Below, piece after piece: positions 49,701 to 64,000 of a stretch of 64,000 bases of DNA. The position numbers and the translations under genes are program-made. Origin of the DNA: Balanoglossus misakiensis (Eukaryota > Hemichordata); assembly GCA_040954595.2 (NCBI GenBank), contig CM082580.2, forward strand, positions 7,254,001 to 7,318,000, given 5' to 3'. The notes beneath the pieces were generated by a model. The model worked only from the letters and a program-made list of their open reading frames with translations. It was not told the DNA's origin and made no database searches. Within the stretch, counting starts at the first letter, position 1, and every line of letters starts with the position of its first letter.

Positions 49701-51093
49701 GTGGATGTAACGTAACTGAAAAAATCAGAGTCGTGTAACAAAACAACACAACAACCCAACAGAGCCCCCCCCCCCCCCCCAATTTTAGAAATCTGTATTT
49801 TCACGTTTTTTTATAATACTGTCAAAGTTTGAAAATGTAACTACAGATGCCCACCCTGGAATGGTTCCTAGATGAAAATACTGGCAAAATTTACTCGCAA
49901 GTGTCAGATGTCAAAGGTGCCAATACTTCCAATTTACGCTAAAAACTGCAAGGCAAAAAGTGCCGTAGAATTCAATAGACATTGATTTGAAGTGAAATAT
50001 ACATCACTAAAGAATTTCGACCAGGAATCACTACGTAGTAGCATTAATTAATGTACATCTGCAAGCCAATTATTATTTACAAATTCGGCCAAATTAACAT
50101 ATACATTCCAACACACCGGGCTCATATACGTGTGCTAAAAATCTACCAATTGTGAAACGCTGCCCAACCCTTAGATTAAAAACTGTTCCCCTCGCATCAG
50201 TTTGTGACGCTTCGGTTGTACTCGGGAGAGTTGCAAAGAACCTCTAAATTTTAGTCTATGCTCTGAATCTAGTCTTTGTCATCTCAGAGTAGAAAAATAA
50301 GAAAAGAGAACGTCTACTGAACTCACTGTTTTTTTTAAAAGATGGCCGACTTCAGGTGCAGCAAAACCTGCACAAATTGCTTTTTCTTGCGAACAAGAGA
50401 TTTTTGTCAGTTCTCTCACATTGGAGATTTGAGAGAATTTTTCTCACAAATCAGAATGTATGAAAGCACTTATGAGTTACAGAGTTGAATGAGATCTCAA
50501 GCTCCCTGCAAGTCAAACGTTGCAATTAAAAAAAAGTTAGGACTTCTGGACAATTAGTTTTAACCCAAGGTAGAATTTCAAAACTTATTCAAAAAGTTGT
50601 CAGCATTTCACTGTATTCACAACAGCCCCATCATGAGTTGTAAATCTAATATTAATTTTTGTAAATTTCTATTCATATCTAATTTTAATTTCACTTGTTT
50701 ACCTAGTGGCAATGACAAAGTTTGCATTGCTGCGGGTACATATGTATGTATGTATGTATGTATCATGATTCATATCCATGTACATGTGCATCACGAACAC
50801 ACGCACATAAACGCACGCACGCACACACATCCTTATTGAGATCTGATTTTGGCAATGTAACTTGGACTGATTTGAATTTTAAAGACAGAGTGTATCACAC
50901 ACTCCTTAATTGCCAAATGATTAAGCTCTTATAGCTTTATATATACGAAAAAATTTGACTGAAAGAAAGGTCATTTTCCCCTCAGACTAGCTATACTTTA
51001 CCCTGAAGAATCTACTATCTATACGTGTCTGTGTACAGAGTCAGGTCCGAATTAACATTTCTACGTTTGCTTTGCACTTTGACGTTTGCAAAA
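46764..51093. other. 3' regions of EAF and the ERG channel gene
   Basis: A convergent interval. The EAF side has AATAAA signals near 48231 and 48306. The sequence is AT-rich with poly-C runs at 49618-49629 and 49766-49781 and short GTAT and CACA repeats near 50740-50830. No exon or RNA gene was recognised. How the interval divides between the two 3' UTRs cannot be fixed from sequence. Confidence 0.5.
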
Positions 51094-54000
51094 CTACACG
51101 TCTGTGTTCCTCATGACTGGTTTTCTCTTAAAGAGTAACTTGGCAGGAGGATTCTGGGAATGAGTCTGGAGGTTGGGATCCATGGGTTGCCACGGCGACT
51201 CTAAGGACATTTCCTGAGCTGGATGAGTTAGTGTGGGGGCCGAATGCTGGCTGACCAACGGCTGCTTTGCATTGGACGCCGGTGACCTCTGACCCGAACC
51301 CTCGAACCCGGCGTCGAATGACCGGCTGGTGCTGATTGGTGGGCCAGCAGCCAATAGGTGAGACCGGTCAGTGTCTGACTGTTCTTGTTCGGACGGCGGC
51401 GACGACAGGTCGTTGAGGCCCTGTTGCTCGATCACCGCGGGCGATCGGACGAGTCGTAGACTGGGCGCTCGCGTGCTCGGCACTGTGTCCGCGGAGAAGT
51501 CTACAGTGGCTGACTTCAGAATACCCTGTGGCCGATCGCGCGCATGCGTCAATGAACTGAGGGTGTCCGCGCCCCGCTGGGCGTGGCCGGGCGCGGTCGG
51601 CCCTGTGGCCCCCGGTATTGCAGTGACCGCGCCGGCGTCTACTCCGCCCGGGTCGGAGCTCTGTCTTTGCAGCTGTTCATAGTGGCCGGGCTCCAGCAGC
51701 GGTTTGGGCCACACCCCGCTGTGCTGTTCCGAGTACGCGGCCTGGGCCTGGGCCTGGTTGGCCGGGTGCGGCCTGGGCCGGAGCCGGGTGGGCAAACTCG
51801 GCCGGGCCTGCTTCATCCTGTATGACAGCAGCGGGGGCGGCGGCGCGTACGTGTTGCTGTGCTGCCGCTTCAACAGGTCGAGTACCGCGGCGATATCCGA
51901 ATTCATCTTGGTCTCCAGCCGGTTCAAGTGTTTGTGCAGATCATCCAGGCGCTTCTCGATGTCCGGGTTGGAGACAAAACTGCTGACGTCCTCCACCACC
52001 ACGTTGGCCTGGTTGGAATCCTCCTGCACGGAACTGGCGCGCGACACATTGAGGGGTGCCGAGGTGCTCTTGGGTACTGCCGGCTTGGCAGAGTAGTGCC
52101 GGGCTTTCCGCTTGAGCAGTGGTGATGATTCCGGGCTGTGGTGCCTACTTCCGGAGGCGCCGGACACGGCACTAACTATGGCATTCACTCCAGACAAAGC
52201 ATCTGTGCAAGGACAGATAAAATTAATTTCAAGAATAAAGATCTTACCATAATGCTCCTGAGTCCCTGTGGGCTAACAACACTTTCCTAATGCCAGGGTC
52301 GAACGATATACAGATAGAATGTTTTATTATGTAAAAGGATAATTATGTAGTGACAGTCATATATCATCAAAGTACCAATCACAAATAGAAGGTAGACTGA
52401 GATAGATACAAAAGACAGACAGACAGACATACAGGAAGACACCCGAGGGATACATCTCGAATGAACACCTGCTCTCAGAGCTATCTCTTAATACATAACA
52501 CAAACATGTACATGTATAGCAATCACAAGTGTTAAAAAACGTAAATAGAGTGAATGTTACTCTGTCAACACTCTGTAAAAAATGAACCCTTGTATCCTTG
52601 GCTCTTGGTTCAGAACTGCTGGTGAATTTTAAGAGTTGTTGATCATACTGAAGAGTGGCTTTCATTGGTCCAAAGTTTGTTGCCCTTCTACAGTGCGCCC
52701 TCTATTGACCACCCAGTCTGAGCGTGTGACAATCTCACATTTTTAACTTTCAGTTGTTTGGTGGCATCTGTTCGATAGTCATCATTTACACACACTTATG
52801 ACCTCTGTATGACCTTTTCTATGCCACTTGTACGACAGAGATCACCCAAAATGATATTTATCGTTCAAGTTTTCACGAATGAGAGCCCAAGAGCCAAGAT
52901 ATAGAAGTTCACCATCAAAAATAAAAAGCAAAAAATAAATAAAAAAACAGTGTTAGTAATTTCATTCAAACTACATTTGAAGGCTCAGCACCAGGTAGCG
53001 ATTCCATGCAGCGTAAAACTTTAATCATTTTGATATTAGATCTAAAAATTGAAAGAAAGTAATCTAATACAAACCAGTGACTCCAGTGCGGTTAGATTTT
53101 TGGACGAGTTCAGCTCTGAAAACACAGCGGTCTTGAAGAGCCAACTCAGCTAGGGGGGATCAGTCAAACACAACGCCCGGGCCAGAAATCAGTGCCACCT
53201 AGCTTTGTGGTTTTAGTCATGCAATGGTGAAGGGGTGGGGGTGGGGGTGGGGATGATGGTGTGGTGTATTGCAGTGCATGGTGGGCATATCATTACAAGT
53301 CTAGCTGTGGTTTGCGAGTTGCATTTTGATTAGAATGACGTACGTGCAAGGCCTTATTAGAAAATGTTGAAAGTGACACCAGAACAGACGTGCACACACA
53401 AAACACACGCGCGCACATACATTAGGGTTAAAAAGACAATTCTGCCATCTTGGGCTATTTTTGTCCCACACATTAAACTGCTAATAAAAGAAGGCATGCA
53501 TCACTGCATGACAAGTTGACGTGTTTTCAATGCAAATTTAATTACAAGCGATGGGAGCGGATGGACAGGCTACAGGCAACGACATGACTGCATGACTGTG
53601 TAGTACCGGTACATAATATTACAAAATGCATGAACGTTTTGCATGGATCATAGTCTCTGCCATGGGTTGTATGCATGTGCAGATTGAAGATAAGAAAAAA
53701 ACTGATGCAGCAAGTTACGCCTTAATGAAAAAAGCATAGATGAAATGGCCAAAGTGATACAAGATGCATGTGTATAATGCATGTTGATGACAAAACTGAT
53801 TTTTTAAAGATGATAGCCTTTGTGTAGATTTCTGGCCTGGTCATGTGACTGCTAGTAATCATGCAGCATTTTATGAAACAATACAGCGACTGCTTCTTGA
53901 TGGCTGTAGGTAATTTTTCTTTTTTTCTCGTTTTACTTTTTTTTTAACACAGCTGCTAGGAAGCATATGGCAAAGTCCTTCTTACCATCCAGGTGTGATT

Positions 54001-55293
54001 TCATTGCATAGCTACCTGCTATGGCTTGAAAAGCACCCGACTTATGCTTGTCACGCGCTTCGTGGTGGTGAAGCTGGTTGTGCAAGGGCCGGCTAATCTC
54101 CGGCGCCGGAGTCACGTCGCGGCCGGCCATCTCCGGGGAGAACTCCAGGATCCCCGTCCCGCTCTCCTGCTCCTCGCTGGAATCCAGAGCCAGGCTCCGG
54201 TTGGCCTCGCTGTTCATTCGCCGCATGGGTTTCGTCTTTCTCCCTCTTTTCTCTTGAGGAACAAAATTTTAACATTTCATTCAAAACTGAACGTGGACAC
54301 TCACTGCATAAATGGTACAATTGCGAAAGACACGTACAGTTCTGGCATAGAAGAAATCATCTGGTAACATAAAAGTTAATGGATTGATTGAACTTTCTTT
54401 TAACTTTCTCATTTTCCTTTTTTTCAAAAACATGCAGCATCACTTCATTGCTCAAAGAAACATTTCACAAATAATGACCAGACCACATTGCCATCACATC
54501 ACACTATTTGCTGCATATAAACATTTCACCACTTTTCCAGAAACATACCTCTCCTATATATTGATCGCCTTGGTTTCCGTTTCCTACCAGAATAATTGTA
54601 CTCATCTTCTGAGTCGCTAACTATAACAGTTGCCAGGTCCTCCTGTCATGGAAAGCAAAACGTTCGACCATGAATATTCATATTTGCATATTTTTGCATA
54701 TAGTCACGTGATAAACATGGCAGTTGAACAGCTTCGACACATTTGTGGCTTTGCATTTCAAAAACAGCTTAGCTTTTTCATCATACCATGTCATAAAATC
54801 ACCAGGTCTACAAGATAGGAAAAAATTGGTTCATCTTGAATTGCTAAATATTGCATGTTGTTGCTCTAAGTGTTAGGAATAAGTAGGCATACCCTTCAAG
54901 CATACTACACCATTCATTCTAAATTTTTTCTTAAAGATTCATCTATTTCACAATAGATGGATAAAATTGAGAAACTATCTGCGAATACTTACATCTCGTA
55001 TATCAAATGTAACTTCTAAGTTTCCTTTGAAATGATCTGAAAACTCGGGGTACATATCAAGTACTTCAAACAAATCGTCCCGTAAGATTTTATGTAAATC
55101 ACAATAAGTTAATGCTCGAACATTGCACTTGGATTTGCCTACAGTGTCATATTTGCAGAAATTTTCACCAAACACATCATCTTTGCCTGTTGAGAAAGAG
55201 AAAAATAAGACGTGGGATGTCAATGAAGTTTATCTTTGTAGGCTTGTTCCATGTAAATAATTCAATGTTTTTTTATAAAATCATCATCATCAG

Positions 55294-55325
<32 letters not shown>

Positions 55326-58300
55326 GCAACGAATATTTCGGAATGTTGCCTAAAACATGTTGCTTGCCATTGGAAATCCATACCTCTTACGTGTTCACTA
55401 CATTACATTACATCATGCTACGTGCTTTGGACAAAATGTTGAAAGTAGTTCATCTAGGTACCAATACACACACACACACACACACATATGTAACGTAATA
55501 CATACCTAGTATTGCCATGACAATGTCATCTTTCAGAATCTCTATAGATCCCCTGGATATGAAATAAATAGCTGTGAGGACATCCCCTTTGTGCACCAAG
55601 GTGTCACCCGGGGGAGCGTGGGTGGTTTTGAATTTCATGGAGAGAGCTCGGAGACAGCCCGGACTTGCACTTTTAAAAGCGTGGCAGTTGTTGAGGAGAT
55701 TCCGGTTGAGATGTAGACAGATGTCCGCCTGGAGACACTCCGGAAAACCTTTCAGCACCTGCGTTTCAATAAAAGATACATTTTTAGTCTTTCGGCCGAT
55801 TGGGGTTGGGGGATCGGGGGGAATGATCATCTTGGGTATTTCCGAAATGCCTGTGAGAAGGAACTGGACTGGACTGGAATGTCACAGTGTATGGGAATGC
55901 AGGCTTAGATCAGCCTTGCGTGTCTGTTGATGTGTGGCGGCCAGGAGTGGCAACACTAGTCAGATTACAGGTAAATGAAAGCTTGAATCTAAAACAAAGA
56001 TGATGGTGCCACATCTCTTGAAAGAATTATTTTTTTCTCGTTCAGTTATACTGCCGAAACACACAAATGTGAAAAAATAAACTGGTGAACTTGGGCATGA
56101 GAGCAAAATTATTAAAAGATACACAACTCATCAGAATATCACAGAAAAAAATCAAACATTCTGGATATTTAACAGAACCACTTAAAATCAGGGAAGCCTG
56201 GCTCATCACTTCCCTGACAGCTGTCACAGGAAAAAAAGTAATATTTCTGTATTCAGCCCCAAAATACCTGTGGCATTGCTAACGGTAACATTCTACATCT
56301 GAGATTAAAATCAATAAGATAACAGGTCAAGCGAGGTCATCTTAGATTTCAGTAACACACTGCCGCGCGCACTCTCAGCAAATTATAAAATCCTTGAGCG
56401 ATGTGCGGGATAAATAAGCGCGGGGAGTGCTTCACAACTGCCATCCCTCCCGGGAGCTTTTTCAATTTGGGATGTAATCTCTTCTGCGTTATGTAACGTT
56501 AATGCGTTCTCACAGTCACAGGAGGAAAGTGTGTTGCTATCTAGGCCATCTGACTTTATCAGTATGTGGTCAGATTAGTGTCAAGAGTTTCTGTGATTGC
56601 TGCAGACATACACGTGCATAGCCTTGCATTTATATAACTCTTGCCTGCAGCAGGGAGTTTTACCTACTGTATAACGTTTTCAGGTAAATTGCTGTTACAC
56701 ACTGCCATACAGGGAGTCTTGCGTTCTGCTGAATATTGCTTTAGTTTGTGCTGATAGTGGTTCACCCCAAGAATCTACCTATGATGGCTTTTGGGAAAAG
56801 GGGATTAAAGGGACAAAGCTGCTAACTTCAAAATTATCCTGTCACCTTTCTTGCTTTGTCCCCCCCCCCCCAAAAAAAAATGTAACGAACAAGATTTTCT
56901 TCATTACATTGCAAGCAATATAATCAGGAATTTTCATAATTGCTCAGGAAAAGTTACATCATTGGCAATGAATAGCTATTGTGTGCACAATGTTCATGGA
57001 AAATATGGATTTAGTTCATCGGATATCAGTTGACACAAATGATAACAGGAAGACACTTGGCGAATACCGAGTAGAAATAATCTGAACTCATTCAAATTGT
57101 TAATTGCAAATATCGATCATGCATTGTTTGAAATTTTCAATATCCTGCACGACATTTTCCACTGGAAAAACAAGTGGGTTGGACTTCGATTTCAGGTCTT
57201 ACTTCCTGCCAACGACGCAAAACAATGACTGATTTGATTTGCAAACTGCAAATGACCACTTTTTTATCGCTTAGTCATTTTCCTACGTAATTTCTGTGCG
57301 TAAATGACAAAGTAAACATGCTGTTTCTGAACACAGATAATAATTAAGCACATTGATGAGTAACGGTATATTTCTTTTAAATTCTAACTTGCAAAAAAAT
57401 TTGACATTCGTGTGGGGGACTATTAAGGGTACAAGAAAGTACACCCTTGGCATTTCTTCCATTTATTTTTATAGACACACTGAATTTTACCCATTGGCAG
57501 ATTACTTGAACTCTGACCTTTGACCTGGCATGGTGCAATATTGTTACTGAAAGAAACGCATTAGACATAACCTTGGCACTGAACGTACTGAACGCTGAAT
57601 GAACATGTTTAATTTAAACGTCGATAAATCGCACACACTCTCCAGTAGAATGTTATCAGCCGATAGGAAATCGGCGCCAAGACTTACCATGTTCATATCT
57701 ATACCATTAGTGTAGGACCACGCGTGCTGGAAGTATTCCTCCAATCTCTGCCTCAAAGGGTTGGGAATCTGATGGAACCGAATGAATTCCTTGACACGTA
57801 ACATCTGTGTATGATATCTGGCAGTGCCTGAGTAGAGACGTTGTATGATTGCCGATACGTTACCGAAGATACTGGCGTACATGAGTGCTGCGACGGAGAG
57901 ATTGCGGAGAGAGAGAGAAAGATGTTTTGTCAGTGTGTAGTAGTATAGATTAAAGTTAACACAGCTGTGCACGTGTGAACGAGAAACGACAAAAATATCT
58001 CCTGAATATTGCCAGAATTGACGGCAGTATTGCATCATGATCTGTATTTGTAGAATCTTCTCAAAATTTCATCAAACCCATCTCATTACTTTCCAGCACG
58101 TGAATTCGAATGCAACTATAACTGTGCAGGTAATATTGCTCAAGCAATTCATTTTCCCCAGCACACACAACTTCCAGACTGAAGTCTGGCTGTGGATGTC
58201 GTACTTTCATTTGAAGTCTCAAAGCTGGCTGATTGCAGTCCCTCCAAATTACTAACGGAAAAAAAAAAATCTTGTTCAATCACCGCAATGCCCCTTGTTC

Positions 58301-61300
58301 AATAGCTCTTAATTTATCTAACCCATCAATGTAATTCAAGGGACGCTGTCACTCCACCTAGATGTCGTAAATGGGGGTGCCAATTCAAAAAAGTATATCA
58401 GGCTATTGTCAGGCGGCAAATGCATCTAAAGGCAATTCCACACGTTTTTAGAGTCACATTGTTAACTGCATACATGTTGACTTTTGAGGAACACGAATGA
58501 AAAAAATCCAAGTGCCGACTTCTCAGTTTACAGATCACATTACACTTTCACTCGCAATTTACCAGAGCCAGGTTGCGAACACTTTCAATGCAGCATAAAC
58601 GAAATTAAACGTAAACAGACCTTGGATTTCTTTTAAACAAAAAAGTCTGATATACGCAGTGCATTAGTTAATTTGATTGAAAACTCTCAAGTTTAAAAGC
58701 ATTGCGTGTCAAAGCCGAAACGGCAACTGTCACTCGGGTCTTGTATGATTGTCTGTTTGCTCGTAAGACATAATGCATAAAAGAAACCGTCAAATTTTAC
58801 TGGGCATGTCAGACTCGCAACATCTAATGACATCTGTACAACCCAACACGTGATATGTCTTCTGGATTTTACATGACCTCATTTGATATATTCACCGTGT
58901 CTCACATCTCAATCCTTCAAAATGACTAACAGTGATGATACCTCACATTCCTACACAGAGTGGATTCACACATTTCAAAATATATGATGCAAACACTGGC
59001 TTGACATCATTCTTGTTTACCAGAAGTTCATGAAAATCATTTATCAGTTCCTGTAAGTCTTCATATTGAGTTTCTAAGGAAGCGTTCTGTATTGAGTTTC
59101 TAAGTAACATGTACGTTGTATTGATTTTGAACAATCTGTGCCAACTACACTAAATACTCAAGTTTTATGATATCAGCTCCTTTGGTTATTCACATGCATA
59201 ATGCACTGGACAAACTGCATGTGACACTAAAATCTCAGGTACAGAATCCAAGTCCATACAATGTGACCATATTCGTGTAAAACCTATTACTGTAACAACA
59301 TTTTATTGTAAACTTTGAGGAATAAAAAGGTGTCGGCCTTGAAATCAAAGCAAATGATCACTGAATAAAACAAAATTATGCTTATGGAAGTGGCATCCAG
59401 CCAAAAATTGAATGTTTCAGTCAGACTGTGCATATACACAACAACACGTCGGCCATATTGGACAGCATGCTTCCTGTGAAATTATCAATTTTTACACGGC
59501 AGAACGGCATAGTTTTAATTTTCTTGTTCAAGTTTCACAAACAACATTTTTCACCATTGAAACAAGCAGGAAATGATGTATGAATTCAAACAACATGATG
59601 TGAACATAACATATTACAGTGTTTCTATGGCAACAACGATGCCGAGGCTCTGCAACCAATCACATAATTATGCATAGATTTACCAATTTCCTGACTTCAA
59701 AATGAAGCATATCCGGGTTGTTTCCTTGAGGAACCTCGCTCTACAACTGAGTGTGTCTCATCAACCACCCTGTTAATAAACATACACTCACATCTTCACA
59801 GAAACGGGTGCATATTCGATTAATTCTGCGCCCATGATTTAGCAAAACCAATTTCGGCCGGTAAATACTTACATCCTATGAGCATGACGCAGATGGAGAA
59901 GATCTTCTCAGAGTTGGTGTTGGGCGAGACGTTTCCGAATCCGACACTGGTTAGACTGCTAAAAGTGAAATACAACGCGGTGATGTATTTGGATTTTAAC
60001 GACGGTCCACTGTTCGTCGAGTTATCGTAATAAGGCTGGTGAGTCTGTGAGGCAAGGTGGTCCAGCCAGCCGATTTTGTGTTTCAACATGGGCCGTTCCA
60101 CGTTTCCTATGGCGTACCAAATACACGCTAGCCAATGGGCTATCAAGGCAAAAGTACACATGAGCAGCAAGAGAACGGCCGCTCCGTACTCGGAGTACCT
60201 GTCCAGTTTCCTCGCTACTCGGACAAGGCGGAGCAGACGGGCAGTTTTGAGTAGTCCAATAAGCGTGGCAGTCTGCAAGGAAGATGGAAATTTGCAGAAA
60301 TTTGCATGAGTAAAAAAAGTAAGGCACTAGTCATGGCGATTGAAGTTGAGGATAAGACAACATGCTTTGTATAAAACACAAACAAAAAATCTCAAGTCTC
60401 AAAGTCCCATACCCACGTCACAAAGTTTATTTCATCTACAGCTAGCAGGAAAGTCTGACACATTTCAAGAACATGTGACTGTTATATCTGTCTCAGTAAG
60501 AATAAAGAGAGAGGCAGATCTATACTAGTGTGGTGCATCCCTTGGGTAAATTTTGATCACAAGTTTCATTCAGATGTAAATTTTTTCAATTTCAGTCCTT
60601 CTCTCTTTTTTATCACCTTCCACAAATGTCACAGGTGAACGCGAACATGATAGAGGCACCGGGCGCTGCGACTGTGATATGCGTTTTCTGCAATCACTCA
60701 GGCAATGAGGAGAGGGCACTCCGTGTCAATGAAAATACAAGCTGAACATAAACGGTGTGTCGGGGAGGTCGCCCGGTGACTTTGCGGTTTGCATACGGGA
60801 TCAATGGGAACGACCACATATGAATGCTGGGGATGTTCGCAACTTTTGTAAACAGCGTTTCAAAATGTTGACAATTGCTGCAACGGATCACAGCAACTGA
60901 CGCGCAAAAATCAGAACGAGAAAAATTGCGCTTTTGTGTGAGCTGTTAAAAAAGTACGCCTTATGAAGCCAATTAGAATTCTCGCAGAGCATGCAAAACA
61001 TGTTTTCGAGTGCGGTGTGTAACCTGCAAAAGATTCGAACAACTAAGCTCATCAGGTACAAACGAACACATTGCGAACACTACTAGAATACAATTTATTA
61101 GCTATATATAGACAGCATAAAGCCAAGCTTAACCTTTAGGTAATATTTCTTTTCAATGAAAAACCTAAAATAATCATGCTTTTCTCAAATATCATGGTCT
61201 CAAAGGGGAGTTCGTATCAACTACATATAAATCCATTCCACCAAAGCCTCTGTTGTCCAAACAAATGCATTAGTTTCACATGCAAAAGACACTTCTGCTC

Positions 61301-61863
61301 AGTAATATATAATTTCACTCGTCCTTTTTCAGAAAGAAAGTTTACCCGAGAAAAATGAAGTGCACGCAGATTAAGTTTTTCAAGCAATAAATATATGTAC
61401 CCACCTCATCTGTTTCTGTTCCAAACAACAACAAATCAAACGGAATAGCCGCGACAACATCTATCAAGAACCATCCCTTAAAGTAATGCACAGCTATTTT
61501 TCCGGGGTGCGACACAACCTCGTCGTTCTTATTCACATAGGTCGTCCGAAAATTAATCAAGATGTCGATGATGAACATTACATCCACAATCAGATCGATG
61601 ATCACAAGGGGATCGCCGTAGCGATTGGACGCGCCGTAGTTCACCCTGGTGGCCGGGTCCTTGTTCAACTTTGTCCTTTTCTCGTCCTCGTTCAGCAAGA
61701 ACGCGGCGACGTACGGTGTAAATATGGCAGTATAAATGACGAGCAAGAGAATGATCCAGTCCCAGACGGCCTTGAAGGGGGAGTAGTGCAGGATTGTCAG
61801 TCTGTGGATCCGGGGCTGCTGCAGCTTGTACTCTGGTAGAACGTCAGCACCGAGAGACAGGAC
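51094..61863 (-). CDS. KCNH2: ERG-type voltage-gated potassium channel (5' exons missing)
   Basis: Orthologue of the KCNH2/6/7 (ERG) group, plasma-membrane channels carrying rapid delayed-rectifier potassium current. Eight exons are visible: 61863-61405, 60272-59873, 57887-57688, 55758-55506, 55186-54993, 54642-54549, 54252-53986, 52202-51094, about 991 residues. The first begins [15 protein letters not shown] just before S1 and runs through S3. The next carries S4 ([18 protein letters not shown]), S5 and the [12 protein letters not shown] filter. S6 reads [18 protein letters not shown]. The C-linker and cyclic-nucleotide-binding homology domain follow ([43 protein letters not shown]). The last exon encodes the coiled coil [20 protein letters not shown] and a Pro/Ser-rich tail. 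The N-terminal PAS exons are beyond the window or unrecognised. The single symbol stands for the whole ERG group. Confidence 0.95.
55284..55325. repeat. ATC microsatellite in an ERG intron
   Basis: About 14 imperfect ATC units in the intron between exons 55758-55506 and 55186-54993. A CA run follows at 55469-55485. Confidence 0.85.
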
Positions 61864-64000
61864 CTGCAACAGATGGAAACAGCGGTCACGGATGGGTAAA
61901 TTTCAAATGTCCTCCTTCGGATCAAGAGGATTTAGTGAGTCAAATGTTTTCTGCTCCCACTGCACTGGAGGAGGGAATGTAGTCATCCTGTGAGTGTCAA
62001 GTCAAACTGAAAGAAAGTAGTTGTCCGAGACAAAATCACAGCTTCCATTTTGTTAACAACAATTGCTCCTTGTCCAATGAGCACTTAATATCTGGTAGGC
62101 GTCACACATGAATATAACGTTAAGTCTCACACAAAAGTAAAAATCATTAAGGTTTATTTCAAACAATGTTTTAGTTTTAAAGTATATTGGCAGATCATTC
62201 ACAGATAATGGTTCCATCTTGACCACAACATTTCACAAAAGCGGTGTTTAGAAGTTCACCATCGCCCTTATTGGGGCAACCTTCGAAACATTTTATCCAG
62301 GGATTATACCAGACCTTTTCACGTGAATTAATAGGAGATGATTTATACAACTCTTCTCTTAATCTGAATGCTAAGCTTGTAGCTCTTTGAACATAAAAAA
62401 GACAAAAGGTCTGGGCCTTAGAGATAATTACAATAAACAGTCAAAAATATTGCCCTCCTTTTATCACATATACATGTAAACGCCAAACCCGTTCATACAG
62501 TACTGCATAGCATGGTCAAGTGGTATCATCAATAAATACACTTGAGACGAGTCACAATGAAGTTTAGTAAAGTGGTAATTGACAAGTCTCACCACGGGAT
62601 GAATTTAATTCGTTACTCAGTCGGTTAACGTTACCGTGCCCTTGGAGATAAATTTGAACTAGTATCAATTAAGCAATAGGAAACTGCCATTCACAATCAC
62701 ATTAACTCTATTGCATTTAAGTCCCAAATGGAAATGTCACGGATGATGTCAGTGGAATTCTGAGATTATCCCCCGAAGGTCTGACAAAACAGAGAGGATT
62801 TTTGTATTCGGTGGTGTGAGTTCGAGATTTGACTGTTTTTTTTTTTTTGCAGAATTCAAAGTCTTCAGGAAGAGTAATAAATGTTAAATGGACAGAAGAA
62901 ATTTTTATCCTAATGTGCACACACACGCCTACACAAGTGGATCTGGGATGTCACAAAGAATCGCCATGACGATGTTATGCTGCTCGGATGACACAGAGTC
63001 AGGATTAGTTACTATGGCAACAAAGAACATCAATAAATACAGCATTAAGATGCGCTGTATAATGGCACTTTGAGTTTTACTATATGTCAGCACATTTTGT
63101 ATTGCTTGGAATTAGTGTTCCAATATGAATCTCAGAGTGGACGAGGAAAGATATTTTAAGTTGTTATGAACTTTCTCTCAATTCTTGTTGGAGTATTAAC
63201 AGAGATGCACCATTTAAAATCTAGTGGATTATTCCAATATGCTTTATACTTGTTTTTAAGATTCTAGGGTACCTGATGTCATATCAAGCAAACGTTACAT
63301 TTATGATAATATTGATTTTTACAGTGGAATACACCATGCGCTCACTCTAAATTCCTGTACTTTTCCAGGTTATTTGAATTAATTGAATTCATTATATTGC
63401 ACTGTAATTATTGTTCTTTCGCAGGAAATATTTGCCTGTTCACAAGAAATATTACAATAGTTATTGCTTAAAATTGCAATTTAAAAAGAAATATTTTTTT
63501 GCGTAATTATTACTATTACTATGAGAAAACAATTTTCTGGGTGCCAACTGATTTTCATTTTTTGATTTGTCAAGAGAACAATTCACCTCTTTTACACATC
63601 ACAATTCCAACTGCGCATTTGATGAGCTTTTGATTTAGGGTTTTTCGACGACTGCTGAATTCCTCTTAATGAACTTGCATTCAGAGTGTTTTTACGCATA
63701 CATGAATAAATTCGCCCATCAGCGACTGACAAAGAGAGGTCACATCAAGCGACGTAGCGAGCCGGGCATGCTGTTGCCACGATTTTCAATTAACTGCGTC
63801 TGGTAAATGAGTATCTTCGACAGGGGCACAAAACCCCGCTGCATTATTCATGGAGACGTCGATCGTCGCTCGGTATAGAAACAAACCTAGCTGCCTCGCG
63901 CGTCCTTCGAAGGTACCCCCAGTCAGGAACGGTAAAGCCTGATCTGACCGCTTGCCGGGTGTGTGTTAATTGACGCAGTACTCTGGCGTAGAAGTCCGCA
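61864..64000 (-). other. ERG intron or upstream region
   Basis: No exon resembling the ERG PAS or linker region was found here. The last 250 bp (63750-64000) is richer in CpG than the rest, which might mark an internal promoter, but no first exon with a convincing donor was seen. Confidence 0.4.

Noticed and set aside
53090-53160. Extra ERG exon between 53986 and 52202
   Set aside because: Flanking splice-like signals exist, but the reading does not match ERG tails, and exons 54252-53986 and 52202-51094 already join in phase.
63750-64000. Alternative first exon of the ERG channel starting MNNAAGFCAPVEDTHL
   Set aside because: The frame soon meets a stop and no GT donor lies in the right place. 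Only a raised CpG content supports a promoter.

Overview
This is animal nuclear DNA. Genes are split into many short exons with GT-AG introns, some intron positions match vertebrate orthologues, and microsatellites and decayed transposons are common. Protein similarity to vertebrates is high (ERG channel pore, RIF1, SAAL1, METTL6, EAF). The divergent METTL6-EAF pair is also a neighbour pair in vertebrates as I recall it. I infer an invertebrate deuterostome, plausibly a lancelet (Branchiostoma); the sequence alone does not prove the species.

Layout: (1) 0.26-15.65 kb, minus strand: RIF1, 29 coding exons assembled by phase, its 3' end beyond the window edge, with an E2F/CRE-rich promoter near 15.6 kb. 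(2) 16.4-22.6 kb, minus: two tandem CBR1-like carbonyl reductase genes, each complete in six exons. (3) 23.2-32.2 kb: two paralogous, divergently transcribed atypical class A GPCRs, 5.8 kb apart, with a decayed reverse-transcriptase fragment between them. (4) 33.0-37.3 kb, plus: SAAL1, 11 exons, complete. (5) 38.0-39.7 kb, minus: METTL6, five exons, complete, tail-to-tail with SAAL1. (6) 40.37-43.35 kb: a transposon with nearly perfect ~375 bp terminal inverted repeats and a 10 bp direct repeat, carrying LINE-like fragments, sitting between the divergent METTL6 and EAF genes. (7) 43.9-46.8 kb, plus: EAF (EAF1/EAF2 co-orthologue), six exons, complete. (8) 51.1-61.9 kb, minus: ERG-type potassium channel (KCNH2/6/7 co-orthologue) from S1 to the C-terminus; its N-terminal PAS exons are not visible.

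The genes are not an operon and mostly act independently: RIF1 in replication timing and repair, METTL6 in tRNA modification, EAF in transcription elongation, the channel in excitability. The most unusual items are the long-TIR element, a family of short TTAA-flanked MITEs, the CBR pair lacking the usual catalytic serine, the atypical GPCR pair, and PP1-docking and AT-hook motifs in RIF1. Exon boundaries were read by eye from splice signals and phase and may be off by a few bases.
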